NCBI GenBank assembly: GCA_005408345.1
Contig: SEMN01000010.1
Location: 2,339,501 to 2,403,500 of the forward strand
Length of the DNA: 64,000 nucleotides
DNA from: Macquaria australasica
Lineage: Eukaryota > Chordata > Actinopteri > Centrarchiformes > Percichthyidae
Direction: 5' to 3'
Shown here: positions 1-12,243 of the stretch, one piece after another
Numbering within the stretch: the stretch's first letter is position 1
Layout of the letters: every line of letters begins with the position of its first letter
The notes under the pieces: generated by a model
What the model was told of the DNA's origin: nothing
The model's input: only the letters and a program-made list of their open reading frames with translations
Database searches by the model: none
Made by a program: the position numbers and the translations under genes

Positions 1-1895
1 TTCTTCCATTTTATGATGTCAGTTTAAGAACAGTGCATATTCTCTGGACCAGAAATGAGGGAGGAAGAAGGACTTTCCACGTGGGATGAAGTGATCATCC
101 CTTTAGGTATTCTGCTCCTAGAGCTTACAAGCTTGACGAGGACCAGGGAATCCGAACAAAGCTGCTTAATACAATGAAAATATTCCTCCCGATCTCTCCA
201 CCTTGCTTTTCAGAGGGGAGACAAGGGGAGGAGGGAGGATTTGGAGGGTTTGTGTGGATTGTATTTGATCAGACTGGACCTTTACTAGGATCTCTCCTCA
301 CATTTTCCATCCAAAAAGGCTGAGGCGCTAGCAGACCATCACATCATTACAAGGGCTTTGATAGCCATACCTCTGTTATAAGGGAAAGTAGGCAAGGTGC
401 CCCGTGTGTGTGTCTGTGTGTGTGTGTCTGTCTGTCTGTCTGCGTCTCATCTGCCAGGCTGGCCCATTTTAGTTTGCCGAGGTGCGCTCCAAGCTGAAAT
501 ATAAGATTTTGTCAACATCTAACATTTGTCTTAAATTTATGCTTTCTGCCTCCTCTCTTGCTCTCTTAAACTGTTTTTCTGTCTCTTCCTCATTGACTCT
601 TTGAAATAATCCAAAGCATATTGTTTGTATCCTGTGCGTTATGTAAGTGTTGTAATTCTGTAAATTCACAAATTGGTTTGTTTATACTCTCATTTTATTC
701 TTTTTTGTCATATATTGTACCCTGATACTGTTGTGTTGTAGAATTCAAAATGTTCCACCTATAAATGTCATATTTAACATTTCACAACTTTGACATATTT
801 TTATATCAAATCTAGGACGCACAATTAAATTAAAACAGTTTTTTTTAATGTAAACTGTCCCATTATATTGAAAGCTCCTTTTCAGTCCAATGAACTGAGA
901 CAGAAACTAGCTTCCAATTAATGCGCATTATATGACCCTCAAAATGCAGTTTAAAAGCCCTGAATCAAGGTAGGTATTCTCAAACAAACCCAGTGGAGCT
1001 GCTGAGTGACCAATAGTAGAAGTGTGATTATGTATAAATTTGAAGCATAGAAGTGTTGAATGTATCTCACTATGAAGGCAGTGGAAACATTGTGCAGGAT
1101 TCCAGATTAGATTTATTATTGTAGTTTCATCTATTTCAAACCACAGTGTTGTCCATTTTGACTTTAGCACCTGATTGATTTTTATTGTATCTGTCAATGC
1201 CAAAACCTGCCTTTGGCATTACTCAATAATACAAATATTTTGAATCATCGCAAAACACAATATATATTATGACTTTAACACATAGTACTCTCCATGCATG
1301 CGTATGTAAGTATACATGTAGTCACACATGTAATCAATAAAGCAAAAAGGCTTTTATTACCCCTAAATGTTAGGTTTGTTCCTCCAGTGGCCTGCTATTA
1401 TGCTGTATTAACAACATAATGCCTCCATTAGGACAAAGTGTCATCTTACCAAATCAATACCGACATATCTGACGGTCCCCACGAGTCTGTCTGTCTGTCT
1501 ATCTGTCCCCTGCTAACTGGTCATGTCATTAGTGCATTACGGCAGGCACTTCCCTGAACTGTTTGGACGGCTGTAACTGGAGAGGAAGTCAGAATCAGAG
1601 CATGAAAACCCAGCCGGCACGGCCTGGCTTGTTAATGTCGTTTTCCCTCTTATGACAATCATCGGAAGTGGAACAGTTTTATCAGTTCTTGTTGTAGCAA
1701 TCAGCTCCATCCGGTTCCTGAAGGCCCTCACTGGGCCTGCAAAAGTATTTCTACATATATACAGGTGCACACATTGAATAAAAAAAAATCTCACAAAAAT
1801 GTCTCATGTATGCCAACCAAGCGTTGGCGCTCTTATCATTGCACACACTCACATTAATTTAGAACTGTACAACAGAAGCACATGTGAGCAAGGAT

Positions 1896-1898
<3 letters not shown>

Positions 1899-1948
<50 letters not shown>
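1899..1948. repeat. (CA)25 microsatellite
   Basis: Uninterrupted CA run. Confidence 0.98.
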
Positions 1949-1952
<4 letters not shown>

Positions 1953-3506
1953 ATAAGGTCCCCATGAAAGGAGGGCTGAGATCTAAGGAGACCTAACCAA
2001 GTTTGACAGTCAACAGCCCTATTAAAGCAGGCCCCGCTGCAACCAAACACAGCGGTAATTGTAAATGTCAGGCAGAATTAACACAAAAATAAATAGCTTT
2101 ACTTCCCTTATGTGTATATATGAGAGGAAGAAAGGGAGAAACATTACAGCACAACCCTAAGACACAGCCTTACACAAGTCAGTCATCAACTAGCTCCATA
2201 GCATGTCTTCTGTATAATTTTAATCTTAAAGGGAATATGATCCATGCTCAAAAAGCATCAAATTATACATTTTGACAGTATAAACAGATTACACATATGT
2301 GAACCGTGTAACATTTATGGCTTTTCAACAGAATGCATTTACCATGCCATTACATTCATATGTATTTTTCCACATTCTCTTCCTCAGCATGATCACATTG
2401 CAAATGAAATGACTGATGAAAGGACTAACCCGGGGCTGGACTCCTCTTCTACATTCCTGCAGGACTAGTGTGGTATGACTGACTGACTGGTTGGCTGGCT
2501 GACAGACGGACTGTGGTAAAATCTGAACTGGCTTACTTTGGAGAAAGGCCGGAAAGAACTTGTCATGTCTCCTCTGCTGACATGGAAACACACAAGAGGA
2601 AAGAGGAATAAAGGCAAGCGAGTGAGAAAGAGACAGAGAATGTGAGAGAGATAGAAATCTTGCTTTATGCATTATGTGGAAGCATTCATGCATGTATGCC
2701 TTATGGTCTCAGCAGTGCGTCTGCTTGTGTCATTTGTTGTTTTCACTGTGTTGTGTCCCAGTTGCTCGGTGCACTGTATTTACATGTGCAAGCACAGATC
2801 TGGTGTTGTGTTCACTGGTTAGTTCATGGTTCCTGGCCTGAGTCCTTGTAGAATGGGTATGGATTAGCTTATGATTGTTCTGGGAAGAGCTACCCACACA
2901 GCAGCTCCATCTGCAACATTCAGAGAATGTACTCTGTGCTGACCGTCATTTTGTCTTTAAGTCTTTAGCTGGAAAGCAAAAGTATAATTAAGAAATAACC
3001 AAACTCAGGATGAGATCACATTTTATTGCATTGTATTAACATTAGACTGAAATGGCAGTAATGCCTGTGAGGTAATGAGGTCACTGCAGCAAGACTTACT
3101 CATAAGATAAAAGATTAAAAAAAAAAAACTAATGCAGAACTTACGGTAAACAAGAATAGATCTAGTGTCAGAGAATATTCTGTGCTCCACTGATTTAGCA
3201 TTGCACTCTTTGTCAAAACCACATACATTACCCACAATGCAACAATGCAACCACTGACAGTTTGGTTGGACATTCCTGTGTGTTATGCTAGTAGCAGCTC
3301 ATGTAGCCTCGAGCCACTAGTCTCAAACAGAGATGAGGAGTGGGCTACAGAGGTCTGGTAAGCTCACATCTTTCTTACTCCACACCCCCAGATTTTATTC
3401 ATTTTCAAACGTGTAGTCTTCAGCCCCGACCGATGCTGACTCAAGTGAGTCACTTGAGGCAATTTCCCTGACTTCATGCAGCTCCATCTGGAGCCACAAA
3501 AGGCTT

Positions 3507-3553
3507 TATACAAATGTTTTCACATTAGTGCATAATGTGAAAACATTTGTGTA
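3507..3553. repeat. perfect inverted repeat (hairpin)
   Basis: ACAAATGTTTTCACATTA (3510-3527), loop GTGCA, then its exact complement at 3533-3550. The stem extends about 3 more pairs, with one G-T wobble. Confidence 0.9.
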
Positions 3554-5319
3554 ATTAATTTTACCAGTGATGATATAATTTAAAATTTCCTGTTGCTTTC
3601 AACCCTTTTCCATGATTTTTGAGAAAGCCTCCTGAAATGTGCTCACCACACTGTAGAGCATATATGAATTTCAGAAGAATCCTTAACTTCTCCTGTTAAG
3701 AATGCACTCCTGTATGTGATTGTTTGTTTGCAAAAGGAGGCACTTGTTATTTTTTGATTTCCACAGTGTGGACATCTTCTGGTGCTTTTGGAAATAATAC
3801 AATTGTCCAACAAAAAGATTAATTTGTCTAAAGATTTTAAAAAAAATAATATTAATTTTAATATTTTATTTAAAACACCTATACATGGAGTATAATATGA
3901 CTGTCTTATAGGAATTTAAGTGAAGTTCACTCTATTGCAACAGCTCATTCTAAAAAAAAAAACATTAAAATTGTTTTTCTATGCACAAGAACCATTTGCA
4001 CTATATTCAGATATTTAAAAATCAACCTCCTTAGTAATATTTTTATGTGTGATTTCTGTAAAGTGCTGCCGTTTTCTTGTAAAAATGCACTTCTTTTTGT
4101 CAAAGAAACTTGACTTTTAGTGGAATCTGGCCACTCTGACCAAATAGAAGTGCTGACCTTTTTCAACAATGTCGCAACCCACCCGAGAATAAATACGGCT
4201 ATTCCTTAACCACTGCAGCAGCTGGTCAGCGCTGGCTGCAACATCTTCTGGAACTCAGCTGTTTAAGTCAAAAATGGCATTAACATGTGGCCTTGCAATT
4301 GACGGAGGTCAAGCTGAGCGAGAAGGCATGAAAAGTGCTTGAAAAACCAGTAGTCAAAGGCAGACCTTGTCAGAAATGTATCCCTGTGTCCCTGGCCCTC
4401 GACCCCAATCATAAAACTCACAGACACAGAGGAAACCCACCAGTAAATCAGCCTGTCGCTGGCTGACACTCTGGTTTTGATCCTGGTGATATATGGCTTT
4501 AATATGTGGATGGAAAGATGGGGCAATGAAGAGAGTGTAAGAGAGACAAAGAGAGGGAGAAAGACAGAGAGAGAGAGAGAGAGAGGAAGAGTGGCACATG
4601 GAGAGTGACTTTTGAGTTTGTGTCAAAGTGTGTGTGCATCAGGGTAAAACTTAACAACATTCATAAAAATAACGTAGAAATGTAATTTTTGTGCTGACAG
4701 TAGACATAAATGTTTGCTCTTATAATTATATGTGATGATACATTTGGTTATGAATCAAATCATCAGTCTAGTCATGCACAGATTCAGCCAAACTCAACAT
4801 AAATACAGAGCAACAACGATTTGAACGGAATGCAACTACAGCACGACTCTGCAACTCCAGATAAAGTAGCCTGGGAGGAACCATAGTGTCATGAGTGGGT
4901 GCACCAAACAAACAAGAGAAATTCCCCATGACCATCTGCTTATGAAGAAAACTTACGTGGTTTCAAAATCCCAGAGGCTGACATTTCAGTATAACAGTCC
5001 CATTGCCATCAGTGTACGTGCCAGTACACACAGAATAGGCCTTTTCCCATCTATGTGTATTTGTTGAGGAATGGAAGCGACAAAAACAGGTGAAGGTCCA
5101 TACATTTACTTGCTCTAACTCCCAAATTTACCTCCAAATCCCCTCTTTTTGCAAAAATGTGTAAGAGTAAACAAAAGGCAATCTTGTTCCAAAATAAAGA
5201 CTCTATCATGCTCAACTGTGTGAAATGTATGTGAATGATGCAAAGAGTATGACAGCAGTGGAAATTGGGCTCTTATTTAGCATCATGATCTCATCTTGTA
5301 ATCATTCTGCCTGCTGCTA

Positions 5320-5690
5320 TAGAAGGAGAGAGAGAGGGAGGGAGAAGGACACCAAGAGTTGCCTATTTACTTTTGTTTAATTAACACTAATAAGCTGTTA
5401 AACTGATCTACGTACGTTAGTATGTGATGCCAGTAAAGCAGAATTGACTTGAGAGAATTGAAAGAGCAGAGGGGAGAGGTGAGAGAGAAGCAGAGGAGGA
5501 CCTGAAAAGTGAGGAAATGTGAGGACAGGGGGTGGAGAGGTGAAGAGCGAGAAAAAGATACTGATCTGAAAATAAACTGAGGAAGAAAAGAACGGGGAAG
5601 GGAAAAAAGACTAGAGAGAAAGGAGAATAGAGAACGGCAGAGATGATGTAGAGAGACAGAGAGAGATGACAGAGTGCTGACATCAGAGGG
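5320..5690. repeat. polypurine tract
   Basis: Purine-rich plus strand (GAGAGAGAGGGAGG, GGAAGAAAAG and similar) over most of about 370 bp. It produces the false Leu/Ser-rich minus-strand open frames here. Confidence 0.8.
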
Positions 5691-8600
5691 CCAGCAGTCC
5701 CTCCACATCACTCAGCTTTCATGGAAAATCAATTCTCCCTGGTATGGACAACGGTGTCAACAGCAGGCAGGACCAGCAGCTCTATAGCACTTCAACCATT
5801 AACATTAACAGACAGAGTGGTAATAGCACTGACTCAGGTATCATTACAGTTACTCTGATCTTCATATGGGGTTCTGGGCTGCGCTCCAGAGTAGTTTTTT
5901 TCAGGGTTTGTGGTAACTTATAATGTAATGAAAAGTTTTTAGAGGTCAATTTGTGGAGATTTTGGGGGAAACACAAAATGCAAAATAAACAAATACACGG
6001 CTTGCACATTTCAGGGCTCCAATATTTGCTATTTATTTCACCAAGGTAAAGTTTCGAGCACAGCTGCTCTTCATCAGACTCAGTCTGATTTGTTCTATTT
6101 CAGCTCAGCACCTGCCACTTTTTTGCCCAATGCCGCCAGTTGTTTCAATTCAAGCATAAAACCTATATTTGTCTTGTCGTATAGGAGAGAAAACCCAATC
6201 CAACATCTGAAATAGCTAGTTCTAAAAAACAGAAAACAACAAGACATGCAGAAACATTCTGTTAATCTAGTGTTGACGTGCAAAAATCCTGAGGGTGACT
6301 TTAAACTTCTGATGAACTAACAAACACAGGCACAGTTTCCTTTACAAGTTCATCACACCTGAGACACCTTGGTGACAGTGATTTTACCTCGGGTCTAGCT
6401 CTATCAAAATACACACCTACCTGTACTTTCCACTTAAAAGGACAAATGTTTTGTAGTTGTTTCTCCACTGCACCACCACTGGTGAGGAGGCTGTGATGTT
6501 AGCTTCACTTTCCTTTGTGATGGCACCATTTGTTAAAGTGACAGAAGCGGTCTGAGCACTGCAGTTCTGGGACCTGTGTGTGTGCTGTGATGATAACACT
6601 TACTTTGGTAATAAAATGATTGAAGAGTCAGTGTGTGCTTAGGTTCCATAGAGAGCACAGACATTACAAAGCCTACAACCAACATCCATCTATCTTTGTA
6701 CGTGTGCATGTGCACATGAGTGTGGCGGAGACAGTATTGTGACAGCTTAGTGCTCCCTGCAGTGTACATGTGTACATATAAGATCCTCTTTGTGTCAGCA
6801 CTGCCTTGCTTTGTGTGTGTTCTTGCACATTCTGCACAACACTGGAGGGGCAAAGCCTTAATTCTTCCACAATCTACTGCTGCAGACAGATAAACATGGT
6901 TTGCAACAAAGATAATTAACACATGACACCCTAGTCCTTTATCAGTGAACTTTGAATCCAGGAAGTGAGCTTACGAGGATGACATTCTCACAGCAGGCTG
7001 CAGGGGTAGCTGAACGGAGCGGTATGAGTTTGCAACATGGCGTCAAGCCCTGCAAAGCAGCTGCACACAGCTGGAGGCCAGTTTTTACCAGGAACCGAGA
7101 GAGAAGAGAGAGAAGAGATAGAGGGACGAGGCCACGGAACAGGCTTCAAAGGGAGGAGACATCTCTACATGGGGAGGATGGGATATGGGCCACTGTCCTG
7201 CTCTTTTTCAAAAAAACAAAAACAAACAGAATCAGGTGCATTTCCATCAGCTGTATTTAAGTGATTAAACATGCTTTAGAAAATAAAAAGTAATTTTCAA
7301 GAACTGACTCGAATTGGAGAAATTCTTACAGTTCTTTGGTGGAAGCTAAGGATGACTATATTTCCTGATGTCTAAAAATGAAAACAAATAAATGTACGGG
7401 CAAAAATTCAAATTCAAATGGACCCACAATAATGATGGAGGGAATGGTTGACACATAATAATAATTAAAAAAAAGGTTTCTAAAAAGAAAAAAAAACATT
7501 GTCCTGAAGTCAGCATAACCATGTTGGCACGTTAAGTGAATTACATGAATAACTATTTATTAATTTTCCATTGCTTTGGTGTGTATGCGTGTATAGGCTT
7601 AAGGAGATGGTTTGAAGTGTGTACGTTATTTTCTCAAATAAACTTCAAGTTAAAAACCACAGCAGCAAAACTGTTAATGATGGTTCTGTGACATTCGATC
7701 CCAAATAGAAACAGTGGTGACTGTCAAAAAAATCTGGAAAAAGCAGAGTTGTATTTTGGATGATTGCATATTTCCCCTGTTCAAAATGGGAAATTAATTT
7801 TACACATCATGACTTTGTTTTCTCATTATCATTACTCTCCAAGCGGAACCACGCTTTCTGTATCAGTAGCAGCTAGGGGAGTGCATTTCAACAGCACGTT
7901 GCCAAGCAAGATGATGAATGGTGCTGGTTAATCTTCTCCTGCGTTATTGCATCATCGTATGCCATTGTACAAAAAGTTCTTATCTATTTGGACAGAACTG
8001 CCACAGGCATCACACTTCCAGCACACCTGCCTTCTATCCTCCTCTCCATGGCTTCATCTCCCCTTAACTTTCACTCTCTCTACCTCCCCCACTTCCGCCC
8101 TCCCTCTGTCTTTCCCATCACCCCAGTGGTTTCAGTACGATGGAGGTTTATGAGATAAAAACAAGACCAAATTGGTGGCGTTGTCAAGCATACTGTGTTC
8201 ATTGTTTCCTGAATTGGGGAGGGCAATGTCCTGTTTTCTCTGTGCACATCTGCCTGGGAACATCTGGATAGTGTCAGCCTTTCAACATTGAGCAGAGCGA
8301 CCATCACTCTTTCCCCTGTCTTGACACATCTCATCTCCTCCCAGTCAGCAAAAAAAGAGAAAACGCAGATCTTCCACATTAAAATCACACAACAAATCGA
8401 CTTGGATGATCGGAAACAAAATGCTTTATTAGATGTGGCCGGGGGAACAAGCAGGCGGCAGAAAGGTGCAAGGGATTAGAAACAGAGACTGTGGTGGTTA
8501 AGTTGGAAGCTGGTTAACAGATGTGGGAGGGTTTGTGGAGTGTAGTAAGTGTAGTAGGTCCAGTATAGACAGGTAGGGTGTAAAATGCATCCTGTGACAA

Positions 8601-8735
8601 TCCCATAACCTGACAGAATGTTGATATTGGGCAATTCTGCAAAAGCCCAGCAATTTAATGATAATGTTTTTAAACATTCAATACCAACATTTAAGTTATT
8701 CATTTCCACAATGACATGCAGAGCAACTATGGCTA

Positions 8736-8880
8736 TGATGTGTTCACCTTTATTGTCCCACAGCGGGGACATTTTTAGCGTTGCAGCAGCCAGCAAAAGT
8801 GTCATATATAGAAATACAATAAAAATAAATAGAAAAATAGAAAAATAGTCCTATACACAGTATAGACAGAAATAAATAAT
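8736..8880. repeat. probable LINE-like repeat fragment
   Basis: CTTTATTGTCCCACAGCGGG followed by TTGCAGCAGCCAGCAAAAG and an A-rich AATAAATAG stretch resembles a fragment common in fish genomes. Family not assigned. Confidence 0.4.
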
Positions 8881-9589
8881 AGTCACCGTGTCACTTACAA
8901 GCTAAACTCATTTAAAAATAATACATTTTGTTCATACTGTATGTGTACCTAAATGTTTTTTTTTAATTTTATTTTTAAATTTTTGCCTTGTGATATTTGA
9001 TTTTATGTGCTTATTTCTTACTGATCTTATCTGATTCTTTTTTTTTTTTTTTTACTGAGAATGAATTTCAACCTTCCTTTACTTGACTGTAATTATTGTG
9101 TATATTGTATGTGTAACTCAGATGTATATTTATATTCTTTTTGTAGACTTTGTGCTCAATTTGAATAGAAGAATTTAGATATTTTTTACTCTAGATTGTA
9201 TTCGCTGATTCTTAGCGTGTGGATATTGATGGTGAAGATCTTTCTTGGCTATGAATGACCTTTCTATAGACTCCTTCTTTGTTCATGTTGATTGCCCTGT
9301 GAACTCAGTGATTTGAAACACCTGTCCTGTACACTATATATGTCAGTGAGATGATTGCTGGCTTTTATCCTGAAAAGATGTGCCAAAAGATTGATCTATG
9401 GAATGTCAAATAAAAAAAAAGATGAGATCTGAGTTATGAGTCTTGACTTCCACTTGTGATCTTTTAAACATATGGAAATACGCTTACAGTTAAAACAAAA
9501 GCCACCATTATTTGTTGGTCTGCGATATCAGCACATGATAAAATAAAAACACAGGAGCAGGTCTATCATCATCCATTTTTTGGAAAATA

Positions 9590-12137
9590 TTTTGCGAATA
9601 TTTATTATAAAAATATAAATGTTTCCACTACAAATCATTTTACATTAGTAGACAAGGCCATCTACATTTGCACACGTAAACTCTCACACAGACACACGGG
9701 TCAGTCTTGAGAAAGAAAATGAGGGATCTGGATATAGGGTGCATAACAGTATTGCTCTCGTTGATGTCCCAGGTTTATAAAGTAAGTCAAAAACCAAAAC
9801 ACAGATAGCACTGACACATAATTTACTGTATGCTACAAAAAAAAAAACCCATCAACATTGCGCTGTATAATGTTAACAAATAAATAATAATGTAATCATA
9901 ATTGTCTTTTTATTGTAGAAAAGAAAAAAAAACAAAGCAGACAAATATAATTCAAAATAAAATATAATACAGATGATTTTTGTCTCTTTTTTAATTAAAA
10001 ATGTTGCACAATTTTTATTTATTCTATTATACATACAAACATTTGTACAAAGAAGGATGGCCATGTACATATAGTGGGATCTGTAGCGCTAGTTGCTATC
10101 AGTACAATGGTTTACATTATGTACATGCTAATCAGAACACATAGCAGCAACAGCAGCATCCACAGGTAGACCAAGTAACAGAGGACCGACTGACACACAG
10201 GGGCTGGGTTTCCCAAAAGCACCAAAATCACCCCTTCCCATTAGATAAGCTTAGTCTATAGCCAAGGCAATAACATTTCCATTCAAAGTGCTCAAATATT
10301 GTGTACTCAGTGCTTGGAAGAAGCTTAAAGACAGCACCCTCGTGGTTAAATATTACCCATCCAACAGCACATGGTACCAAAGTGCCAGTATAGAAATACT
10401 GGGTATGTGCACTGTTCTTCATAGTACAAAGATCATCTAAGTTCTAAGGTGCCTTTAGGAAATCCCATCCTGGACATATGATGAACTAGGATACTATCTC
10501 AGAAAGCAATCATTTATTAGAAGTGTTGCATCTCTTTCAGGGCATTTTCACACCTTGTTAGTTTAGGGCAGTCACAAAAAGCCCCCTGCCCATATGAGAA
10601 CACAGAAAAAAGTTGAAAATAAATCAAAACTGGAGCTTTTTGCTTGGTGATCCCACCATAATCCAACCCAACTAGGAGGCACTCTTTTTGCATTAAACAC
10701 ACCATGAAGAGTTAATTTTATACTATAACAAAGGTCTTTTTTTATAGAAAAGTTCTGCTTTTGTTAATAAGTTATGGATTCGAACCAAAGCAAAGGGACT
10801 ACAACACCCTCAGATCAGCAGTGTTCTGAATTGATTGTATGCAAACAATCCAACTCAGAAAGTGACACCTGATGTTGTATGGGGTTGATGATGCTAGCCT
10901 GTCTTACCTGAAGAAGAAACTCAAGTACAAACTCAATTCTAGTTTAAAACACTTCCACAAAACAACAATAATGTCTGAAGCAGAGGCCTGAATGACAACA
11001 CTTCATCTTATTTAAGTTCTCTTTTTCCTCTTATTAATTTCACTCTTACAGTTTCCCCCTTTTCTTGCTCCTGTCTTTCTTAAGCTGCACTCTCAATTCC
11101 TGGCTCTGCTCCATTCTCTCTATCTGTTTTCCCCTTAAAATAGAACTAATAATGTATACATCCTGAGATTTCACACAAAGGGCATTGGGTTGAGGGAACA
11201 GCACTACAACTGTACAATATCTGTTCATAAACACATAGAACATAGATGTCTCCATAAAGAAAATTATGTGTGAAGTGTGTTATGGCCCCTGTACCTTCAA
11301 AGCACAGCGTTCAATACATTACATGTGACAGACTCATGACTTCCATACAATGAGACTATTTAACTGATTATCATAATTATTGCTTTTATGTGACATGTCT
11401 ACTGAATGCAAATGCTATAGGTTAGAGCTACAGAGTAAAATGGCTCGGTTATTGTCTAGGTGTGTCCATACCAGCTCAGTTCTCTCATGGATCGAGACAG
11501 TAAATGTAGGTAGTTACAACAAAATCTCACACCTCCGACCTCATTAGTCCAGGAAGGGTCCACATCCGGATGAGCTGCTGCTGTCCGCCATGCTCTTCTA
11601 CACAAGGCATCTCAGCCATTTCCCCTGCCTCGTTCCTCAGGCTGCTAGTCAGGAGTGGAGGGAGGAGACTGTGAGCATGCCCGTCCCCTTTAGGCTGTAA
11701 GAGGAAGGCTGTGGCCATCCAGCTTAGCCAATATTGGAGAGCTCAGGCTTTATGTTAGTCCAGTCCTTGCCCTGTATCCCAGTCCAGTCTCAGTTTGTAT
11801 CCCTGGCCAGGTCTTACTGCCCTCCTTGGCTTTCCTCTGTGCTCTCTACCTCCCTATTTGTCTGTAAGGCAACTCAACTTGGGCATGGAAGGACAGAGGG
11901 TTGAAGAGTCAGCCAGTTAACTAGCTGGCAGGTCTGCACTGAACTCTTACCGTTTCTCTGTCAGGACTTGATATCGTCTTTCAACGAAACAATCAAAGCC
12001 CTCATTTGAATCATATCATATTTTCCCTCCATTTCCATGCGTTTCCAGTTTAAATATGAAGCCACCGTGTTAGACTGTGATTAGCAACCACACCGACAGA
12101 TAGGTCTCTGGTGTTTCTATTTGTTGGGTTCATTTTT
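9590..12137 (-). other. epha3: probable epha3 3' UTR
   Basis: AT-rich, non-coding DNA directly after the stop codon. AATAAA-type poly(A) signals on the minus strand occur at about 10512-10517, 10015-10020 (two overlapping), 9906-9911 and 9599-9604. The distal end is not determined, so 9590 is only the outermost candidate. The length (about 2.1-2.5 kb) would be normal for this gene. No repeat longer than short A or T runs is obvious. Inference from position and signals only. Confidence 0.4.
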
Positions 12138-12243
12138 TTAAACAGGTACTGGGCCATTCTTGTTGTGGGAATCTACGGCTTTGAGGCTACTCACGATCTT
12201 CTTCTGCGGTCCTACGATAGTTACTCCAAACTTTTTCAGATCC
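12138..12243 (-). CDS. epha3: epha3 exon 17: end of SAM domain, PDZ tail and stop
   Basis: The last coding exon, 106 bp to the stop codon. Acceptor aaaccag. It completes a Glu codon, then encodes DLKKFGVTIVGPQKKIVSSL, KAVDSHNKNGPVPV and TAA at 12138-12140. VTIVGPQKKI is the last SAM helix. The C-terminal PVPV is a hydrophobic PDZ-binding tail. The acceptor's polypyrimidine tract is a (CT)n microsatellite. Confidence 0.95.

Larger units (their letters stand above)
1..9589. other. intergenic DNA downstream of epha3, no gene recognised
   Basis: No open frame here resembles a known protein. The region contains CA/GT tracts, polypurine runs near 4500-4590 and 5320-5690, a perfect hairpin near 3510, a probable LINE-like fragment near 8740-8880, and a plus-strand stretch ending in AATAAA near 9410. 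Confidence 0.6.

Noticed and set aside
1899..1948. CRISPR-like array from regular repetition
   Set aside because: It is a simple CA dinucleotide run with no spacers, in vertebrate DNA. The same applies to the other microsatellites.
6030..6080. Possible repeat fragment (TTTCGAGC ... CTTCATCAGACT)
   Set aside because: It resembles words in common fish repeats, but it is too short to bound or to support.
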